Assembly: GCF_035222375.1 (NCBI RefSeq)
Contig: NC_085890.1
Span: 2,294,001-2,358,000, forward strand
Source of the DNA: Podospora pseudocomata
Taxonomy: Eukaryota; Ascomycota; Sordariomycetes; Sordariales; Podosporaceae
Direction: 5' to 3'
Length of the DNA stretch: 64,000 nucleotides
A program made the position numbers and the translations under genes. The notes under the pieces were generated by a model. The model was given only the letters and a program-made list of their open reading frames with translations, did not search any database and was not told the DNA's origin. Below are positions 9,645-20,320 of the stretch, one piece after another; the stretch's first letter is position 1; each line of letters starts with the position of its first letter.

Positions 9645-12389
9645 TGTGGACTCCTGTCAAATCGTATATGGGGTGCAAAAAGGTGTCAATTCTGTTGTTT
9701 TTACGAGGGTGAGTTGCCCAGTTGGCTGGCCGAACCCAGCGGCTCAGGTCCCACTGCCAAGATATTAATTCCTTAACAGTGGACCTCATTGACTATTCTG
9801 TCAACTCCCAGTGAATTTCTTGTGGGGCATTGCACGTGAATGCTACCGCGATCAGCGCCTTGGCATAACTTTATTTCAACGTCTCGCCAACATACATACA
9901 AGTACATATCGGACAACTCTCTGATCCATTACCGGCACCATTTCCACCTCTTTGGACACATCCATCAGGAAGCATGATGGTCAACGGGGGCCATTGGTGA
10001 ACCACAGCGAAAACCTATATACATTATATTTATCCATGATCCTTGGAATTGACGAAATCTTTGGACCCCAATGGGTATCTTAAAGACATGTGTTCAATGG
10101 GATTTCTGATTTGCAGCCGTTGCTAGTTGGGATGGAGGCTTTCTTTTCAATTGCCCTTATTCCTTCTTTCACTTTCTTTTGAGTTCGGATGGGTTGATTT
10201 GCAATGACATGTTTTACCTGGTAATGGGATACCTTATCTTGGAGAAAAACTGCGAATTGCATCAGTTTCTACAAGAGATTTACTGTAGAGTTTGCTTCTT
10301 CGGTATATATTCTCTTTAGGCAACGGCATTTCTGTGATCCGGTCACACCGCCCATATGGTGCTCGACTTTTCCTTTTGCTACATTGGGTATGAGAGGATT
10401 ATCCTTCTTTGGTGACCAAAGAAGGATGTCTGAAGCTGAAAAGGCTTAGCCAATCTCAACGAGTAGCAACAGAGGTATGTCCCGTTAGCTGGAGCTCAGA
10501 AGCATCAAACGACACTCAGACAAGAGATTGTGGGGTCTGGTTTCTTGGGTGAGGTCTTCATATCAAAAGAACAACCCCAAAGTCGTTCTGGCTGGCAGAC
10601 ACAGAGACTTCGAACAGCCGTCAGGCTGAAGGTTCCATCATTGGAAGGTTCAAATTGGTAGTTCATCTTTCCCCCCTACACTACCAATATCATCACTCAT
10701 TACTCTATCCAGGGCTTCCGTCATGACCCTTCTCGGGGCTGCTCTTGAAAGATGGGTCCGTGTGACTCTCAGCAGTCCAGCTGAAGGAGCAACATGACCA
10801 TCCTCACTGCCCCAACCACACCAAGAGCAACCTGGAATAGAAACATGTCCAATGACCTGAAGGTGGTCAATTCGAGCAAATGTGAAGTTGCAAGCGTGCA
10901 CAGACCATCTACGTGGGGGTGTTATGTTGTATGTGTACTTTTTGTAGGGGGGTGGATGTGTGGGGAGAAAGGGGGGATATATACTCGACTTTCTGCCCAC
11001 CAAATTCCCAACTCTTCCCTCTTCTCTTTTCTCAGCTCTCGCCACAATACCTATCTTTGCGTTTTGCCGCCCTTTTTTTCTGTTCCATTTTTTCTTCTTT
11101 TTCAGAAAAGAATCCCGCGCCGCCTGCTCGCCCGCAATAACCCAGCCCAACTGACACAAGCGTTCTTCCGAACGCCCAGACTTGGTAAGTCGCTTCCGCA
11201 TCCTTTCCCCTCTGCCATGCGAGCCATTCCTCCTGCAAAAACCTCTCGGTTCCGGGGAAGTTTTCCGTTGCCTATCACACCTGATAAGCTGCTTTGTCTC
11301 ACTGGGATCACATCGTTGAACTGTTGGCTTCGCCCGACCAGAACGATGCTGATCTCGTTCAAAGTTGGAAGGTGATGGCCACCCAGGAGCCGCACTTGTG
11401 TTGGATTCGGGTGTCTGGTTCCAAGAGACCTCAGTCGCCTCACACAACGCCCCTGATGATAGGGAAGTGGTTCCACGGTCTCGCCGCCTAGATATACTAG
11501 ATGCCCGTGCCCGGAGGGCCAAGAAGAGATTCAGATTTGGAGGTTGCGCTGTCAGGTGCAGAGTAATGATAATGGAGTCACTTGCATGGCAGCTTGGAAA
11601 CCGACTTACTCAGCCTTTATGCAGATTCGTGATTGATGACTGGGTGAGCAGAACCTCTTCGAGCATTTCCAATTTCGCCCGCCGACGTGCCGCGTACAAA
11701 CGATATCAGCACGTAGGTTTGTCTCCAATGTATCCTCCATCTGATAGACACTAAAGCTCTAGAACTGAGTACAGGATACGAAGAAGTAGCAGCACCGGAT
11801 ATCTCAACACTCATCTTGAATCTGTTTTTGTGTCTTTCGGCTACTTCACCAAACCTCAAACCTCACAGTTTACCACTTGCTGGACATATGCTGGGATAAA
11901 TATCTATACGTCCGCAGGCGTTTCTTGAGTATTGGCTCCATCGTTTATACATGCCACACTATAAAGCTGGAATGCTGTACACGCGCCACGCTAAAACGGC
12001 CAAGATTAACATTGATGCTTCTGCAAAACGTTGATACAAATTCGTGGGCTTCAGTTCATCTTGATCAGAGTGTCAAGAGTGTCACCTGACAGCTTTTCAT
12101 TGCGTAGCAATGTCTCAGCTGAAAACACTTAGTTCCTGTTCAAACAAAGAGTTACATCCAACGCAGACTTCTCATCAATGCGTCCAAGCTGGGATCTACC
12201 TCCTATATCTTAAAATCTCCTTCACCAGTCCACCTGACCTGCCAACACTTTTTCAATTCCAACGCAAAATCGACCACGCAAAAATAACTATTCGATTGAC
12301 TCAATAAATATCATACATCTACCACCAAACCCACAACAAATCCCACATCAATCTACTATCTTACCTCCCCTCGACCCCCAACAACCAAT
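9645..12389. other. Long gene-poor stretch
   Basis: A long minus-strand open frame (10650-11522) lacks domain sense and lies opposite a CT-rich tract, so I do not call it. On the plus strand, GGATATATAC near 10976 followed by CTCTTCCCTCTTCTCTTTTC and further CT-rich sequence up to about 11120 looks like a fungal TATA plus initiator region. I could not find a convincing coding start after it; the frame at 11294-11491 is short and begins at TTG. A perfect palindrome sits at 10401-10427. Confidence 0.4.
10401..10427. repeat. 27-bp perfect palindrome
   Basis: ATCCTTCTTTGGT-G-ACCAAAGAAGGAT: two 13-bp arms around a single central base, with no mismatch. It lies in intergenic DNA about 750 bp 5' of the minus-strand helicase start. 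It may be a binding site for a dimeric regulator or a remnant of a terminal inverted repeat. Confidence 0.8.
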
Positions 12390-12768
12390 CTAATTCGACC
12401 TCTTCTTCGTCCCCCCAAGAACATCCTGCACGGTACCCCCAATAGCCCCTTTATCAGTAAACTGCTTCCCAATCATCCCCTCGCTATGCAGCGGTCCACC
12501 AATGTTTTGACCAATGCTCCCGATAACGCCGTCCTCTGCTCAGTTCATCACCAGTCAGTTCTCCCCTTTCTATCTATCTTGCAGTGAAGCACTGACCGGT
12601 AAACTGCTTCCCAATTGCGCCCTCGGAATCAAAAACCTTGGGCTTGTCCTCACCCAACCCTGCTGTTGCGCCTGTGGTGACGGAGCCGACCTTTCCGCCG
12701 GTGGCTTTGGCGCCTGTGTGGGAGTTTTGGGGGACTTTGCCTGAGGAGCCGAGGCCGGAGGGGTTCAT
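12390..12768 (-). CDS. Small Gly/Lys-rich hydrophilic protein with KQFT repeats
   Basis: Two exons (12768-12597 and 12535-12390) flank a 61-bp GTCAGT..CAG intron and join in phase to give 105 residues. The protein starts MNPSGLGSSGKVPQNS and contains two copies of a short unit, EGAIGKQFT and EGMIGKQFT. Between and after them come DGVIGSIGQN and DKGAIGGTVQDVLGG. It has no signal peptide or membrane segment. A TATA-like TATATAAC lies about 120 bp upstream on the minus strand. Small Gly-rich hydrophilic proteins of this kind are common in fungi, often in stress or conidiation gene sets; that role is inference. Confidence 0.7.
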
Positions 12769-13339
12769 TTTTGGTGGTGGTTGTTTGATTGCGGGGGTTC
12801 AAGTGATGTTGTGTTGAGATGCAAATATGATTGAAAATTGGAGGGAAAAAAATCAATGCTGTGAAGGGGACGACAGAATGTTATATACGTATGTCGTGGC
12901 CGTTGTTGCTACCTGTTGTTTGGGGTCCAAAAGTGGTGACATAATAGGGGTTGAGCTGGGTGGGTTGGTGTGGTGATGTCATCATGTCGATGCGCCATAT
13001 GTCATTGTTTCCCCCCTGGGCCGCCGCGCCGGAGATAAGCCCGGATAGATCCTGGGCGGGTTCAAAGAGGGATTAAAGGGTCGGGATGGATAGCGAGTTC
13101 TTTTCTGACATGGTGGCGTCAAATCTGGTTGAATTGCTGTCTTTTGCACAAGGGGGGGTTGGTGCAGAGATTAGGGCCTACAAATGTACATTGTTAGGCA
13201 GGCATTACAGTACATAGGCAACTTCCACAAAAGCCGCCTTAACCCCTTCCCTTCAGATACGTCCCGCTTATTCCCTCCTCACTCCCCCTCAGAAACTCCT
13301 CCAACCCGGTCAACTTCACCCCACCCTTGTGGCAAAAAT
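12769..13339. other. Intergenic, promoter side of the Gly-rich gene
   Basis: Contains the TATA-like element near 12887-12894 for the minus-strand gene and GC-rich stretches around 13018-13060. No other feature is seen. Confidence 0.4.
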
Positions 13340-14201
13340 GGGCGGCAGATACATCGGCGACGCGTACGGCAGGAGACGTGGCTCGGTGCTGCGTACTCTC
13401 CAACTACGGCGACGGCCTTGAGATGGCGCATCTGCTACCGGCCGGCGAGGACCACAGGTGGCTTTCAAACCAGATGTAACAATGCTCGCCCACGCAGTTG
13501 TTCTCCGGCAACCCGATTGACGGCCCAGCAAACCTTCTGACGCTACGGGCAGATCTCCATCGCGCTTTTGACGAGAGGCATCTTTGTTTTATTCCCAAGG
13601 TTGGGGAAAAAATGTGGGAGACGGCAGCGAGGCGGATGCAGGTCGCGACGGAGCCACAGCAGAGCGGAAGCCACCGCAGCTCGTTCCACACGTCTTCAAC
13701 TCGACGCCAAGTAGACAGCTCCCCAACCTCTGGCATAACCGCGCCGTTCACCCTATCCCCACGACTGTGGCAGTAGAGTGTCTTTTTACCCGTTTTACCT
13801 GGACCATTTTAAGCCCCCGTATTTTCGATATATTCCTCCCCTCGACGTTTATACCGAGGCGCCTGCTTCTCTAGAGTCGTGAGAAGGGTAAATGGGAGAC
13901 AGAAGAGGTTAGTCCTGCGATGTGCAGGCAGATGTGGAAGAATGCTAGGTCGCGCTCTCCTAGGAAGAGAAGCGCACCGAGGTCCGACGATGTCGCTGAT
14001 GAAATACTAGCAATGAAAAGCCCCAGTCCACGTGATAGCGGCTGCTTTGGAAGAAATACCCTGGATAACGACGACTGCTATAATGACGAGTTCGTCTATG
14101 CTAAGCAATATCAGGGGGAGCGTTTGGGGCGGCTACGGAAGCGGAAGCGTAGCTCCGAGGAGCTTGGTGATGTGGAGAGCTCATTTGCTACAACAGTCTA
14201 G
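13340..14201 (+). pseudogene. HNH-nuclease-domain protein remnant
   Basis: Pieces in more than one frame together cover a known fungal HNH-type family. They include CCVLSNYGDGLEMAHLLPA, then PIDGPANLLTLRADLHRAFD, then VPHVFNSTPSRQLPNLWHNR. The tail is Arg/Ser-rich and ends in GRLRKRKRSSEELGD. The order along the DNA is that of the intact family. I count about three breaks, so I treat it as dead. In the family, the AHLLP and LHRAFDERH regions form part of the HNH fold. Confidence 0.65.
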
Positions 14202-14477
14202 GAGCTTGGCCACTAAGATATAAGCTCCGATCCATACTCATTTTGAGGACCAGCCTTGTCTGTCAAAGCTTTCAAATATCAATCTCAATTGGAGTTTTCG
14301 CTGACAGTCCCTGTTCCTTCCTCCTCCTTTTTTGTAAACCCTGCACTTTGACCTCCCGGTTAAGTCTTCCAGTCTGAGGACAGTCTGAGGTCACTTTTAT
14401 TCTCATATGCCCGTTACCTCCTCTCGACTATCCGTTTAGTTACCCTCTATTATATAATTTTAAATAGTATAGTAAGG

Positions 14478-14881
14478 TGTCACGGTTCAGAAGAAGCGGG
14501 GACGCCAGGACTAGTGGGACTGGAGCGGGCGGTCAAGTGGGGCCTGCGGGGCAGAAAATAGCACGGGCCAGAAGATCTATGATTTGGAAGGTAGATCCAT
14601 GGATCTAGAGATTCAGAGCTAGATCCAGAGGATCTAGGAAATAAGAGATAGATCCAGGTACGGAGGTACTTGGAGCCCTAGGTCTATATACGCGGAGAAA
14701 CTGGCCGGGTTAGATAGACAGTTCCGCAGTATGCAATTCAAGTCACAGTTGTTAGTATCTAGACTATTGTGATTGAGACAAGCCACTTATTGTACACTGT
14801 TTAGCTGTACCGACCCAGGATTGTTCCGAAGTGCCTTCGACTAGTATCTCTTTCAGAGGTTCTAGATAGAGGTTCGTCACA
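14478..14881. mobile_element. LTR-like retroelement end (solo LTR or 5' LTR)
   Basis: A 404-bp unit begins TGTCACGG and ends GTTCGTCACA. It carries a TATA-like TCTATATACG about 200 bp inside, as in fungal Ty3/gypsy-type LTRs. The flanking 5-mers do not match. The sequence right after it (TGTTATAAGAGG) resembles a primer-binding site, so it could be a 5' LTR whose interior has decayed. A short stretch like its 3' end recurs at 47257-47293. It is probably old, since no coding interior is recognisable. Confidence 0.4.
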
Positions 14882-15664
14882 TGTTATAAGAGGAGAAGGC
14901 CGGTTTAAGAAAGCTGAACATTACTTTAAACTTTACTTAAAGTCGCCCAGACTTTCCGAGTCTAACCGGCTCCTGATATTATCTAATTTAAGTGACTTTT
15001 ACTACGAACCTAATTACCGGTACACTTAATATTATAGGGAGAATTTAGAGCCGAGGTCTAGCTCTTTTTTTTTTCCCTAGCTAGGTAACAACTTATAGAA
15101 AAGATATAAGCTTTTTAACGTTATGAGCCTTCGAAAGGATACCGACGGATACTACTCTCCTTAGTCGAGATAGGGATGAGTTTAGGGTATAACAAAGAAG
15201 CCCGTCATAATGTCGATCAACTCCTATACACATATAGAAGCCTGATCGCACCAGATATCGTCGATCTACTGAGCCACGTCAGGGCGATTATAGTTACCGC
15301 GCGCGTTTCCAGTCTTGAGAATGCTAAGAAGCTCTACGCGAATACTTTACACCAAAATACCTTCTATAATTCTCTAGAGGAGGAGGTTCTACATGCGGCG
15401 TAATCTACATGTATATATACTTGGGGCAATACAAGCTTGGAAAACGCAATGAAGGTAGATAATATCTGGAACGTGCTCAGAGCGTCTTTAGGAAAAATGG
15501 AAGGCAATTCTTGATACCAGGGGTTGGGACCTATTTACTTGATTTTATCGTCAAGGAGGTAGATAATTTGACTGGGTGGAATTGCGGGATCTAAAATCCT
15601 CTACTTCTTTCATAGTTATGATAATGCCTTGGGTGAAAAATCTTTATTACGAGGTTTCTCTTAC
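14882..15664. other. AT-rich degraded stretch after the LTR-like unit
   Basis: The sequence is markedly richer in A/T and TA steps than its surroundings. A 75-codon frame at 15176-15403 (MSLGYNKEARHNVDQLLYTY) has no family I know. It may be decayed element interior. Confidence 0.35.
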
Positions 15665-16640
15665 CTAGGCTCGACGCCTAGAAAGAGAACGCGATAGACG
15701 GCGCGGCGCTTCGAAGACAAGGAGAAACTCGATCCCGTCAGGTAAACCACCGAGGGGCCACAACCCTTCCTCCTGAAGCCATCCGAGGGCATTGAGTGGC
15801 TCCTCATGGTTGACGAAGAAGTTCATATTGACACCTGAGACAAGATCAGCGCCTGGATCTGTTCCGTCGAGGTGGAAAAGTGAGCCGCAGAGTTCAGCGT
15901 CTTTAACGTAGGCAATTGGAGAGCCGGCTATCACCTTACTCGCAGAGGTTTGCATAAAACCGAGTGGGACATGCGGAAAAGAAAAGTCTATTAATAAATC
16001 AGAATAGGAAATATAAAGTGAGCCAGACCGGGTACCCACCGGCGCATGCCTTGGAGATGGCGATAAGAGCGGCCGGATAGGAGCTCATTATTCCAAAGAT
16101 TTCATCATCTTTCTTACGAAGCTTCTCCAGAAGGCGGGTTGCGAGGCGGCGCTCCCTGAAATCGCGATGGACGACGAGTTGGGTCACCCAGCACACTTGT
16201 CGACCCTCGTGGGCCCACCGGCAGGCAAATGCATTACCAGCGAGGGTGTTGTTAACATGGATGCTAACATAGGAGGACAAGACACCGACGGGTAGGTAAT
16301 CCCTCCGGAGCCGAAACGGGCTCATCTTAACACGGGTACCTAAAGCTAGTGTTAGCTACTTGCAGCGTTTCTGACCGGGAGAGGGCAATGGAGCGGCAAA
16401 TACCTCGCTTGCCTCCCTGGCAGCCGTCAGGTGTGTCCCAGATGCCATAATTTTCACTGAACAGTTGAGCTGCCTCAGTGAGCATTTCATCCGTGACATG
16501 ATTCGGCCCAAACTCCTTGAGGATCTCAGTAGTGATCTCGGCTGCCCTCGTGTGGCGATGCTTGCTGGTCGTTTGTTTCTCAAACTGAACAGTGGGTCTC
16601 CGAGAATCCAGCGCGGAATCGCCAGTGAGGCTGATATTAG
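15665..16640 (-). CDS. GNAT-family N-acetyltransferase
   Basis: Three exon pieces fit a fungal GNAT family. The first ends at about 16410: TTEILKEFGPNHVTDEML, then LFSENYGIWDTPDG. A 64-bp intron follows (GTATTT..TTTAG with branch GCTAAC). The second piece runs to 16040: GTRVKMSPFRLRRDYLP, AGNAFACRWAHEG and the acetyl-CoA-binding core WVTQLVVHRDFRERRLATRL. Intron 16039-15988 (52 bp) leads to DFSFPHVPLGF, SPIAYVKDAELCGSLFH and NHEEPLNALGW, with an Arg/Ser-rich tail. The family normally has Gly in the RERGLA loop that binds the pyrophosphate; here it is Arg (RERRLA). The 5' end is not resolved, because the first exon has no ATG and probably needs a further small exon above 16640. The substrate is unknown. 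Confidence 0.7.
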
Positions 16641-17241
16641 GATATTGTTAGGGACGAAATCAAAAAGTTACTCTAAAGCTGGCCAATGCTCCCACCAAAT
16701 TCAGTAGTATCCAAACAACATCAACCGCAAAACTTGATCGCAAAGCAACTTCGCCACATCCGGAAAGTTGTCACACCCCACATGCCTGAGAAGGAAAAAA
16801 AACTTCGGCAAGTATCGGCGGGGATTGCCCCAATTAAAGGTGTAAGAAACGGGGAGAAGGCTCGACTGCGTGCGGGCGATTGGACGCTACCATAACTGCA
16901 CAAAAATAAGCTGCATGGCAGATCAACCCTGTGGCTGCAGTGTCAATAATTTCATCCAGACTAATTTGATTTAGACCACATTCGGCGACCAAGGTACCAA
17001 GGAAGTGGCGTTGAAAATGGCGCTGAAAATGGCGCTGAAAATGGCACAATTTCTCTCAAGCCAGATTACACCCTCCCACCTCGAACGCTAGTCCCCAATG
17101 TGGCGTTGCTTTTCAGAATCCTTTCTTCTCCTCCTAACGGCTAGGCTCGCCGTAGCTGGTTGAGGCTAGATACGTGTCAGAAACCACCTAGGCCTTGGCC
17201 ACGGAACAACGCTGGGGGGATCAAGGGGTTATCAAGAGGGA
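16641..17241. other. Intergenic, with a short 12-bp repeat
   Basis: No gene is seen. At about 17009-17044 the unit GAAAATGGCGCT is repeated three times. The 5' exon of the GNAT gene may lie in the left part. Confidence 0.4.
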
Positions 17242-17595
17242 TCAGGACGTACGATTTTTGGCACAATTCCGACAGAATCCATGGTCACAGGCCTCGATCC
17301 ACTCCCACTCGTTGGTGATGGTACTCTTTTCCCATTTGGGGTTGGGCGACATGTTCTTGCACCACCCACTCGTGTTACGCCCTCTGCAGTTGCAACAGGT
17401 CCAGCCGGTGCCGCCGCTGCGGTAGTCGCAGTTGATAAGCACACAAACAGCATTTGATGGCCGCGGAGCAACGAAGGTGACATTGGAACACGCTGTCTCG
17501 CATCCCGTCTCAAGGTCGATCAAAGCTGACGGGCAGCAGTGCCAAGTCATGGATTGGTGGCCACAACCGTGGATATGTGGATGTCCGTGACACAT
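17242..17595 (-). CDS. Small Cys-rich intracellular-type protein
   Basis: A single-exon frame of 117 codons with 15 cysteines and an N-terminal His-rich stretch (MCHGHPHIHGCGH). Cys pairs are spaced as in zinc-binding modules: WHCC, WTCCNC and CDHGFCRNC. A Trp-rich motif, TNEWEWIEAC, precedes the last Cys group. It lacks a signal peptide, so disulfide-type secretion is unlikely and metal binding is more plausible. I know similar fungal hypothetical proteins by pattern only and assign no function. Confidence 0.6.
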   Translation of the reverse strand: MCHGHPHIHGCGHQSMTWHCCPSALIDLETGCETACSNVTFVAPRPSNAVCVLINCDYRSGGTGWTCCNCRGRNTSGWCKNMSPNPKWEKSTITNEWEWIEACDHGFCRNCAKNRTS

Positions 17596-18991
17596 GATGG
17601 GCTATGTGGGGGGAACGAGTAATGGCTAAGGAGCCACTTTGGGATGCTTGAGGATTGTTGCGGGTGCTGCGTGGGGGGGAGTTGCTGGCGTGCGCTTTAC
17701 TGCGGAGAGAAGGGTAGAAGCTGCAAGAATTGAGAAGTGAGATTTGGCAAATGGACGAATCCCCAGTGCTCCCTCGTTTTCAGAGTTAGGTTGAAAAGAG
17801 ACATCGGAAGTGGCTCCAAGTTCAACAGAATCCCACGGATTTTTGACCAGGCTGTGGTACAAGCTGGAATCTGGTTCCGGTGTCGTATTCACACCCATCA
17901 AGGCGGTGAGCCATCAATGAATAGAACAAGGCGCGGAAGCCATTACGGCCTTGCCCAATTCGATCGCGGCATCCATGGCAACGCCACAGCGTGGAAAGAC
18001 AGATTGTGATGCTTGGTTCGAAGCGCAGAAACTCCATTGACTGATGGGATGACAAAGGAAAATAGCCAATGAACTAGCGTCTCCAGACAGTCGAGCCGCT
18101 ATCGTCGTCAATGCTAAGATATCTGGTTTGCCAAGTTTCTTCAACCATTCACAAACTGTCGTCGCCCATCGTGTGTCAAGATTCGTGAAAATGAATTTCT
18201 TATTGGACTCCTGGAGTCCTGGAGCGTAAGGCGGGACCATATCTTTCGCGCGTGCAACAGGTCAAGATCTGGCAAATTCTGATCAAGAGGATTAGGTGAG
18301 CGGGACTTGATCTCGGCCATTGATAGAAGACAAATAAGGTGAGGGAATCCTCCGTCAGTACCAGAGGCAGAGAGGCGACAGACCTAGGATGCGACCATCC
18401 ATTCGCTTAGGGTTTATCGCTGACCTTGCAACGGGATATTCTCTCGGTACTGGTCGAGCAGGGGTGATTCGCGTGCGAGAAAATTTACCGTCGGGGAGAG
18501 GTTGTGGAAGTCCAAGGGAGGCGGTGGGGCTTGGGGTTGAGTGGGGGAGGGGGAGGTGGTGGGTTGTGAAGGATGTGGAGCGAGTTCTTTTGTCTTTTTT
18601 TTCTTTTTTCTTGTTTCTTTCCCAGAAAGGGACTGTGAGTGATGGGGTTGGCTAACGATGTGAGTGTATCTAGTTTTCGAGATGTGCTAGGTGAGGCGAA
18701 AGGGGAGGAGGTGGTGTTACAACCTGCACCAGGAATGGATACAGACTGCAAGGCAGTACGCCAGAGGTGAATATGACAGGATGATCGAAGGTTGTGACAA
18801 GCGTCTCAGACACGGGTTCACTGTCAACAACCAACAGGTTGTGCTAACAAAGAGCTACTGAGAGTAGATTGTAGACAAATGAACTTGATTGCTTGCATGA
18901 GGAATCAGATTCCTCGACACAGGGAGCGCCCGGCGCTCCCCCCTATTTATGTGAAGCTATCTACATATGTTTCTGAAGTATCTTTGTACCT
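17596..18991. other. Gene-poor stretch with unassigned frames and a G-rich motif
   Basis: Two minus-strand frames (17914-18240, containing DILALTTIAARLSGDASSLA, and 17626-17901) have ordinary protein composition. They might be exons of an unknown gene, but I see no domain and no clear splice pair. A G-quadruplex-type tract lies at 18526-18553. Confidence 0.3.
18526..18553 (+). repeat. G-quadruplex-type tract
   Basis: Four runs of four to five G (18526-18529, 18533-18536, 18543-18547, 18549-18553), separated by loops of one to six bases. This matches the usual intramolecular quadruplex pattern on the plus strand. Confidence 0.7.
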
Positions 18992-19054
18992 TGCTCAGTG
19001 TGCTCAGTGTGCTCAGTGGTCTTGGCGCACTGAGCAGACTGAACAGACTGAGCA
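18992..19054. repeat. Inverted repeat built from 9-bp tandem units
   Basis: The left arm is TGCTCAGTG three times (18992-19018). The right arm (19028-19054) is CACTGAGCA, GACTGAACA, GACTGAGCA. The arms pair at 24 of 27 positions around a 9-nt loop, which would form a long hairpin. Confidence 0.75.
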
Positions 19055-19196
19055 ACTCCTAATTGGTTGCACGGGGGCTTGTGGGTCTTTCCATCCCTGG
19101 CCCAATGATTGGCTGAGGTGTCCCAGCACCTCGGGTACCACCCAGTGGTTCCTGTACGGGAGCATTACGCTTGGGGCGTAACAGTAGAGTATACTG

Positions 19197-19484
19197 TAAC
19201 GGGCTGACGGACTGGCTGTGTGGATTAGTTGGTTGGTTGGCTCTGATTGGTTGCATTGGGTTGTTGTACTGTGTGAATGACTGTGCGGCACTGGGCGTGC
19301 GCACTGTTTGGGGCTTTAGGGGGTATGGCTTTCACCTATCAAAGGCAGGTCTGAGTATAAGGCCAGGATCAGTGGGTGGATATTTGTTTACTTTCCTTTT
19401 ACTCCTTCATCTCACAATTCCACTAATTTGGGTATCATCAACTCTGGGCCTTCGGCCTACTGGATCTTATTCATCGTCGTGACA
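19197..19484. mobile_element. Probable solo LTR (Ty1/copia-like)
   Basis: A 288-bp unit starts TGTAACGG and ends CGTGACA. It has an internal TATA-like GAGTATAAGG and a GGGCCTTCGGCC palindrome near the 3' end. The flanking pentamers TATAC and TATGC differ at one base and may be the target duplication. No coding interior is present, which suggests LTR-LTR recombination. The near-matching duplication suggests moderate age. Confidence 0.45.
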
Positions 19485-20320
19485 TATGCGGTGAATGTAC
19501 CGCGTCTTGTATAAATAGTTGTTTCAACGCATGTATTGTCTAGATACCTATATATGTACGATAGGAATGCATTCATAGACGCTATCTTTAATGCTAGATT
19601 AATTCTTGATGGAACTTCCGTAACTGATGTTATTCCCTTATGTCTTATCTGCCATTAGGTAAGCTGCTATTCTTCTGGGTCTGAAGTAGGCTAGTATTCG
19701 TCTGTGTCTTAACGTTGCAGGAATGCACCTGTCTTTGGCCGATTACATTTCTAAACCTGATCCCTGGTTCAGAGTTATTGAACCCATCTTCCACCATGGA
19801 TTATTTCTATGTGGCTATACCATGACTTCATTCCCTGTCTCGAGCTATATGTGTTTGGGCCTGGCGGATGCTATCTGCCATTAAGGCCAAAGCCTTTCTT
19901 CTGCGTACCCGAAAGAGACGCATATCCATCATTTTAATGTTGCTTGCGTTATAACTACCTGAGCCTGAAGGAGATTATAAATCAAGCACGAGAACGGCGT
20001 TGTTTTGATCGGACATGGACAGTGAGGAGCTGGCTTTGATATTCAATTACTGGGAGCACTATTGAGACGATGTGAGGAAGATCGGAGGCAGAAAGACGAG
20101 CCTTGTCCATACATGGACTTGCTACCTATACGTATGTGAAGATATCTCAAAGGATAATGGCATTGCTGAGATCACGCAAGACAAGCAATATAGATCAGAG
20201 TACGCTGCACACAGCTGGGAGACTCTCGACCAAATAGCAGCTGTCTCAGTCATGGCGTTTTCAAACGCGAATCACCAGATTAATTCACCACATCCAACCT
20301 CAAAAACAAACACAACCACC
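19485..20320. other. Intergenic, no gene seen
   Basis: Mixed composition with only short frames. The last 200 bp form the 5' flank of the small Gly-rich gene. A TATAAAT near 19510 has no evident gene after it. Confidence 0.4.

Noticed and set aside
10650-11522. 290-codon minus-strand open frame
   Set aside because: It has no domain, a basic/Ser-rich biased composition and lies opposite a CT-rich promoter-like tract; it is most likely a chance frame.
15176-15403. 75-codon frame in AT-rich DNA
   Set aside because: No recognisable family or splice context; left in the description of the degraded stretch.
17914-18240. 108-codon minus-strand frame as a gene
   Set aside because: The composition is protein-like, but without a domain, start context or matching exons I cannot support it.
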